Assembly: GCA_021737525.1 (NCBI GenBank)
Contig: JAIPDU010000040.1
Span: 1 to 9,987 of the forward strand
DNA: 9,987 bases
Reading direction: 5' to 3'
Source of the DNA: Desulfohalobiaceae bacterium
GTDB taxonomy: Bacteria > Desulfobacterota > Desulfovibrionia > Desulfovibrionales > Desulfothermaceae
Part shown: positions 6,955 through 9,987 of the stretch, piece after piece
Position numbering within the stretch: position 1 is the stretch's first letter
Layout of the letters: each line of letters begins with the position of its first letter
The notes under the pieces: generated by a model
The model's database searches: none
What the model was told of the DNA's origin: nothing
The model's input: the letters and a program-made list of their open reading frames with translations, nothing else
Position numbers and translations under genes: made by a program

Positions 6955-6985
6955 TTTTGCTTTGCGGCAACCCCGCAAAGCAAAA
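6955..6985. repeat. Perfect 13-bp hairpin (loop of 5)
   Basis: TTTTGCTTTGCGG (6955-6967) pairs perfectly with its complement at 6973-6985 around the loop CAACC. It ends 2 nt before the right inverted repeat, mirroring the hairpin beside the left one. The T residues lie on the 5' arm and A residues on the 3' arm on both strands, which is the wrong polarity for an intrinsic terminator. Confidence 0.75.
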
Positions 6986-7073
6986 GATCTTCCCTTGGCG
7001 ACCTTGGCGCCTTGGCGGTTTCCATTCTTCAGAATCATGGAAGAATATAGCGGCAGAGCCAGACTTAAAGCAT

Positions 7074-8189
7074 CTAATCTTCATCGGGGAAGACGGCCTC
7101 GTACGCGGCCGTAAACTCCGCAAACCCGCCCTGATCGATAGCCTCGCGGGCCCCTCGGATCAGCTCCAGGTAGAAGGCGAGGTTGTGCAGGGTGTTCAGG
7201 CGGTAGGCCAGAAGCTCCCGGGAGACGTAGAGATGGCGCAGGTAGGCCCGGGAAAAGGTGCGGCAGGTGTAGCAGGAGCACTCCGGGTCCAGGGGGGCGG
7301 TGTCCTCGCGATAGCGTGCCTGCTTGATGGCGACTTTGCCTTGCGAGGTGTACAGGGTGCCGTTGCGGGCGTTTCTGGTGGGCAGGACGCAGTCGAACAT
7401 ATCCACGCCCTGGCCGATGGCCCGCAGGATGTCCAGGGGCTTGCCCACGCCCATGAGGTAGCGGGGCCGTTCCCTGGGCAAAAGCGGGGCTGTGGATGCA
7501 AGGATTTCCCAGAGCAGGTGCTTGGGTTCGCCCACGCTGAGGCCCCCGATGGCGTACCCGTCGAAGGGGAGGTCGCATATTTGGCGCGCGCTTTGTTCCC
7601 GCAGCCCGGGATAAAATCCTCCCTGAACGATGCCGAAGAGGAGCTGGCGGGTGGGATGGGGCCGCGCCCGCAGGGAGCGCTCGGCCCACCGGGTGGTTCG
7701 CTCCGCGGCGATGCGGGTGCGCTCGAAGTCCGTGCCATGGGCCACGCATTCGTCCAGGACCATCATGATGTCCGAGCCGATGTTCTCCTGGATGCCCACC
7801 ACCCCCTCGGGAGTGAAGAAGTGCTTGGAGCCGTCGATGTGCGAGGAGAAGGCCACCCCGTCGTCGCTGACCTGCCGTAGCGCGGAAAGGGAGAAGACCT
7901 GGAACCCGCCGCTGTCGGTGAGGATGGGGCCCTGCCAGGAGGAGAAGTCGTGCAGCCCGCCCAGCCGGGCCAGGAGCTCGTCTCCGGGGCGGAGATAGAG
8001 GTGGTAGGTGTTGCCCAGGATGATCTCGGCCCCGATATCCTCGAGGTCCTGTGGGGACAGGCTCTTGACGCTTCCAGCGGTGCCCACAGGCATGAAGACC
8101 GGGGTCCGGACCGGACCATGGGCGGTATGCAGCACACCGCGCCTTGCCCGGCGGTCTGTTGCTTCGATGCGAAAGGTACCGGCTTGCAT
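7074..8189 (-). CDS. tgt: Queuine/preQ1 tRNA-guanine transglycosylase (bacterial Tgt)
   Basis: This 371-residue enzyme swaps the wobble guanine of Asp, Asn, His and Tyr tRNAs for preQ1, the committed step of queuosine formation. The active-site aspartates are D92 in TDSGGFQVFS and D266 in GVDMFDCVLPTRNARNG. The zinc ligands are C304, C306 and C309 in ECSCYTC plus H335 in TLHNLAFY. Length is typical. The chosen start, ATG at 8189-8187, has GGAG five nt upstream and gives the expected N-terminus MQAGTFRIEATDRRARRG. An in-frame ATG at 8252 would add 21 residues unlike the family and has a worse ribosome binding site. The gene points toward lon and is divergent from the ABC-class ATPase. Confidence 0.97.
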   Translation of the reverse strand: MQAGTFRIEATDRRARRGVLHTAHGPVRTPVFMPVGTAGSVKSLSPQDLEDIGAEIILGNTYHLYLRPGDELLARLGGLHDFSSWQGPILTDSGGFQVFSLSALRQVSDDGVAFSSHIDGSKHFFTPEGVVGIQENIGSDIMMVLDECVAHGTDFERTRIAAERTTRWAERSLRARPHPTRQLLFGIVQGGFYPGLREQSARQICDLPFDGYAIGGLSVGEPKHLLWEILASTAPLLPRERPRYLMGVGKPLDILRAIGQGVDMFDCVLPTRNARNGTLYTSQGKVAIKQARYREDTAPLDPECSCYTCRTFSRAYLRHLYVSRELLAYRLNTLHNLAFYLELIRGAREAIDQGGFAEFTAAYEAVFPDED

Positions 8190-8226
8190 GATCGCTCCAG
8201 AATTTGCAGTCTCGGGGTCGTGGGCC

Positions 8227-8266
8227 CGGGGTTGCGTGGCGTCGACACCCATACAACGAAACCCCG
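8227..8266. promoter_or_regulatory. Imperfect inverted repeat in the divergent tgt/ATPase intergenic region
   Basis: CGGGGTT (8227-8233) and AACCCCG (8260-8266) are inverted repeats, with further inner matches (TTG/CAA and TGG/CCA) around a central GTCGAC. It lies between the two divergent starts (8190-8317). It could be an operator or an mRNA leader fold. No good promoter hexamer pair was recognised on either strand. Confidence 0.3.
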
Positions 8267-8317
8267 TGCGGGAACAAGCATAGCAGGAGCAGCAAACCAG
8301 GAAGGAGCGATGCGACC

Positions 8318-9987
8318 ATGCTCAAGAGCGACGATCTCAGGAGCACACTCAGGCGGATCGACGGCAAGGGGTACAAGGCGTACAAGGATCTGCAGGGCGA
8401 CTACGATCTGGGAGGCTTCGTGCTGCACGTGGACAACGTGCAGAGCGATCCCTACGCCCCTCCGAGCAAGATGCGGGTCAGCCTGCCCCAGTCCCGGGCG
8501 GGATTCCCGGAGGAGATGTTCTCCAACCGGATCCGGCGCGTGGCCCTGGAGGACTATCTGAACCGCTGTTTTCTCAAGGCCTGTTCCCACGGTGGGCAGC
8601 GCGACGTGGGGATCGACCGCCCGGGCCAGGAGATCCTGGAGCGGACCGCCATGCGGGTCACGGCAGACAGGGTCGAGGCCCGGATCACCGTGGGGCTGCC
8701 AGCCAAGGGGCGGAGCATTCTGGGCCGCAAGGCGGAGCAGATTCTGCTCCGGGACCTGCCGGAAATGGTGGACAGCTCCCTGCTTCTTTCCAGTCTGGAG
8801 CGGGAGCGGCTCTGGGGCCATATCCAGGTCTGCGAGGATCAGGAGGTCCTGCGCGGGGAGCTGGCCGGCAGGGGCCTGGTGGCCTTCGTGGGCAACGACG
8901 CGGTCCTTCCCCGCAAGAGCGGGGTGAGCGACGCGCCCATGCCCCGGGACAAGGCGATTCCCTTTGTGGCGCCCTCCGAGCAGGAGGTGAGCGTCGAGCT
9001 CCCCCATAGCGGCACGGTGACCGGGATGGGGGTTCCCCAGGGAGTGACCCTGGTCGTCGGCGGCGGATACCACGGCAAGTCCACCCTGCTCAAGGCCCTG
9101 GAGCGCGGGGTGTACAACCACGTGCCGGGGGACGGGCGGGAATACGTGGTCTGCGACGCAAGCGCGGTCAAGATCCGGGCGGAAGACGGCCGCTCCGTGA
9201 TCCGGGTCAATATCGAGCCCTTCATCAGCGACCTGCCCTTCGGGGAGGACACCTCGCGCTTTTCCTCGGACAACGCCAGCGGGAGCACCTCCCAGGCGGC
9301 GAACATCATGGAGGCCCTGGAGGCGGAGAGCCGGCTCCTGCTCCTGGACGAGGACACCAGCGCGACCAACTTCATGATCCGGGACGGCCGGATGCAGCAC
9401 CTGGTGGCCAAGGAGGACGAGCCCATCACTCCCTTCATCGACAGGGTCCGGGAGCTGTCCTCGGAGATGGGGGTCTCCACCATCCTGGTCCTGGGCGGCA
9501 GCGGGGACTACTTCGAGCTCGCGGACACCGTGCTCATGCTCAAGGAATACCGGCCCTTCGATGTCACGGCGCGGGCCGGGGAGCTGGCGGAAATGTATGT
9601 CACCCAGCGCAGGACGGAGATCAAGGAGCCCCTGAAGGAGGTGACCCCGCGCGTGCCTCTGCGCAAGTCCTTTCAGCTGGGGGAGCGGGACAAGATCAAG
9701 ACCAAGGGCCTGACCAGCGTGCTGGTGGGACGGACAGCGATCGACCTGTCCCAGGTGGAGCAGCTCGTGGACGAAAGCCAGACCCGGTCCATAGCCGCCC
9801 TGTTCAAGAAGCTGGGCCAGGAGGGTGCGAAAGGGGAGATGAGTCTCTCGGAGACTGTGGACGCGCTCCTGGAGTCCATTCGGGAGGAAGGATTGGACGT
9901 CCTCTCCGGCTTTCGGGGCAAGCATCCCGGGTACATGGCCCTGCCCAGGAAGCAGGAGCTGTGCGCCGCGGTGAACCGCTATCGGAG
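8318..9987 (+). CDS. Predicted ATPase of the ABC class (COG3044-like), 3' end missing
   Basis: The frame is open from the ATG at 8318 to the right edge, giving 556 residues with no stop. GAAGGAG (8301-8307) ends 10 nt before the start. The first 240 or so residues are family-specific, with no named domain that I recognise. The ATPase core has Walker A GGGYHGKST (248-256), an ABC-signature-like SGSTSQAANIMEAL (321-334) and Walker B LLLLDEDTSATNF (340-352). GVSTILVLGGSGDYFELADTVL follows at 385-406, in two runs of motif around a GGSGDY turn. This order and wording match the predicted ABC-class ATPases of COG3044. There are no membrane segments, so it is not a transporter by itself. The role is unknown to me. 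From memory of the family length, little is missing at the C-terminus. Confidence 0.88.
   Translation, partial: MLKSDDLRSTLRRIDGKGYKAYKDLQGDYDLGGFVLHVDNVQSDPYAPPSKMRVSLPQSRAGFPEEMFSNRIRRVALEDYLNRCFLKACSHGGQRDVGIDRPGQEILERTAMRVTADRVEARITVGLPAKGRSILGRKAEQILLRDLPEMVDSSLLLSSLERERLWGHIQVCEDQEVLRGELAGRGLVAFVGNDAVLPRKSGVSDAPMPRDKAIPFVAPSEQEVSVELPHSGTVTGMGVPQGVTLVVGGGYHGKSTLLKALERGVYNHVPGDGREYVVCDASAVKIRAEDGRSVIRVNIEPFISDLPFGEDTSRFSSDNASGSTSQAANIMEALEAESRLLLLDEDTSATNFMIRDGRMQHLVAKEDEPITPFIDRVRELSSEMGVSTILVLGGSGDYFELADTVLMLKEYRPFDVTARAGELAEMYVTQRRTEIKEPLKEVTPRVPLRKSFQLGERDKIKTKGLTSVLVGRTAIDLSQVEQLVDESQTRSIAALFKKLGQEGAKGEMSLSETVDALLESIREEGLDVLSGFRGKHPGYMALPRKQELCAAVNRYR

Larger units (their letters stand above)
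6780..7020. mobile_element. Possible 241-bp non-coding element with terminal inverted repeats
   Basis: Two imperfect inverted repeats bound this stretch: 32 nt at 6780-6811 and 33 nt at 6988-7020, differing by three substitutions and one inserted base. The right repeat is built from three GCCAAGG units spaced 9 nt apart; the left is a more decayed version. Between them lie two perfect 13-bp hairpins, a 7-bp hairpin AACAAGA/TCTTGTT (6861-6882) and a palindrome CAAGGCCTTG (6845-6854). Open frames are short and look non-coding. There is no transposase, so it would be non-autonomous (MITE-like) or a structured intergenic repeat. It fills most of the gap between lon and tgt, and no terminator for tgt is obvious within it. 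Confidence 0.5.

Noticed and set aside
6955..6985. The 13-bp hairpin as the tgt terminator.
   Set aside because: On the minus strand the stem is followed by A residues rather than T residues, so it lacks the required T-tract. The hairpin at 6815-6847 also lacks one.
6905..7114. Small plus-strand frames in the lon-tgt gap.
   Set aside because: They run through the hairpin and the right inverted repeat and into the antisense of tgt, without a ribosome binding site or a recognisable product.
8190..8252. Upstream ATG extending Tgt by 21 residues.
   Set aside because: The added residues do not resemble Tgt proteins, and the internal ATG has a better placed GGAG.

Overview
This GC-rich window is a conserved housekeeping region that looks like a sulfate-reducing member of the Desulfobacterota, probably Desulfovibrionales. 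That placement is an inference from protein similarity and from the gene order trigger factor - ClpP - ClpX - Lon; it is not proved by the sequence. Codon use looks uniform across the genes, and I saw no phage, transposase, CRISPR array, toxin or defence gene.

Layout. The left edge carries the last 50 codons of recR. A sigma70-like promoter follows, then a tRNA-Leu (anticodon UAG, CCA encoded) and a strong intrinsic terminator. Next come a 125-bp interrupted palindrome (506-630) and a roughly 200-bp leader before tig. The plus-strand block tig (830-2176), clpP (2217-2816), clpX (2880-4127) and lon (4261-6684) ends at a textbook hairpin/T-tract terminator (6716-6748). The gaps tig-clpP (40 nt) and clpP-clpX (63 nt) suggest co-transcription. 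The 133-nt clpX-lon gap has a TATAAC box and a foldable leader, so lon may also have its own promoter. From 6780 to 7020 lies a non-coding element bounded by imperfect 32/33-nt inverted repeats and holding two perfect 13-bp hairpins. On the minus strand tgt (8189-7074) encodes queuine/preQ1 tRNA-guanine transglycosylase. Divergent from it, a predicted ABC-class ATPase (8318 onward, 556 codons visible) runs off the right edge.

How the genes work together. The four-gene block is one protein quality-control module. Trigger factor binds nascent chains at the ribosome exit, ClpX unfolds tagged or misfolded substrates into the ClpP chamber, and Lon degrades unfolded proteins on its own. All catalytic residues I looked for are present, so these should be active enzymes. 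Tgt and tRNA-Leu belong to translation and RecR to recombinational repair; they are neighbours rather than part of the module.

The most interesting material is non-coding: the palindrome and its 21-nt half-copy in the tig-clpP gap, the inverted-repeat-bounded element after lon, and the lon leader. The ABC-class ATPase belongs to a conserved family whose cellular role I do not know to be established. I found no convincing undescribed multi-gene system.
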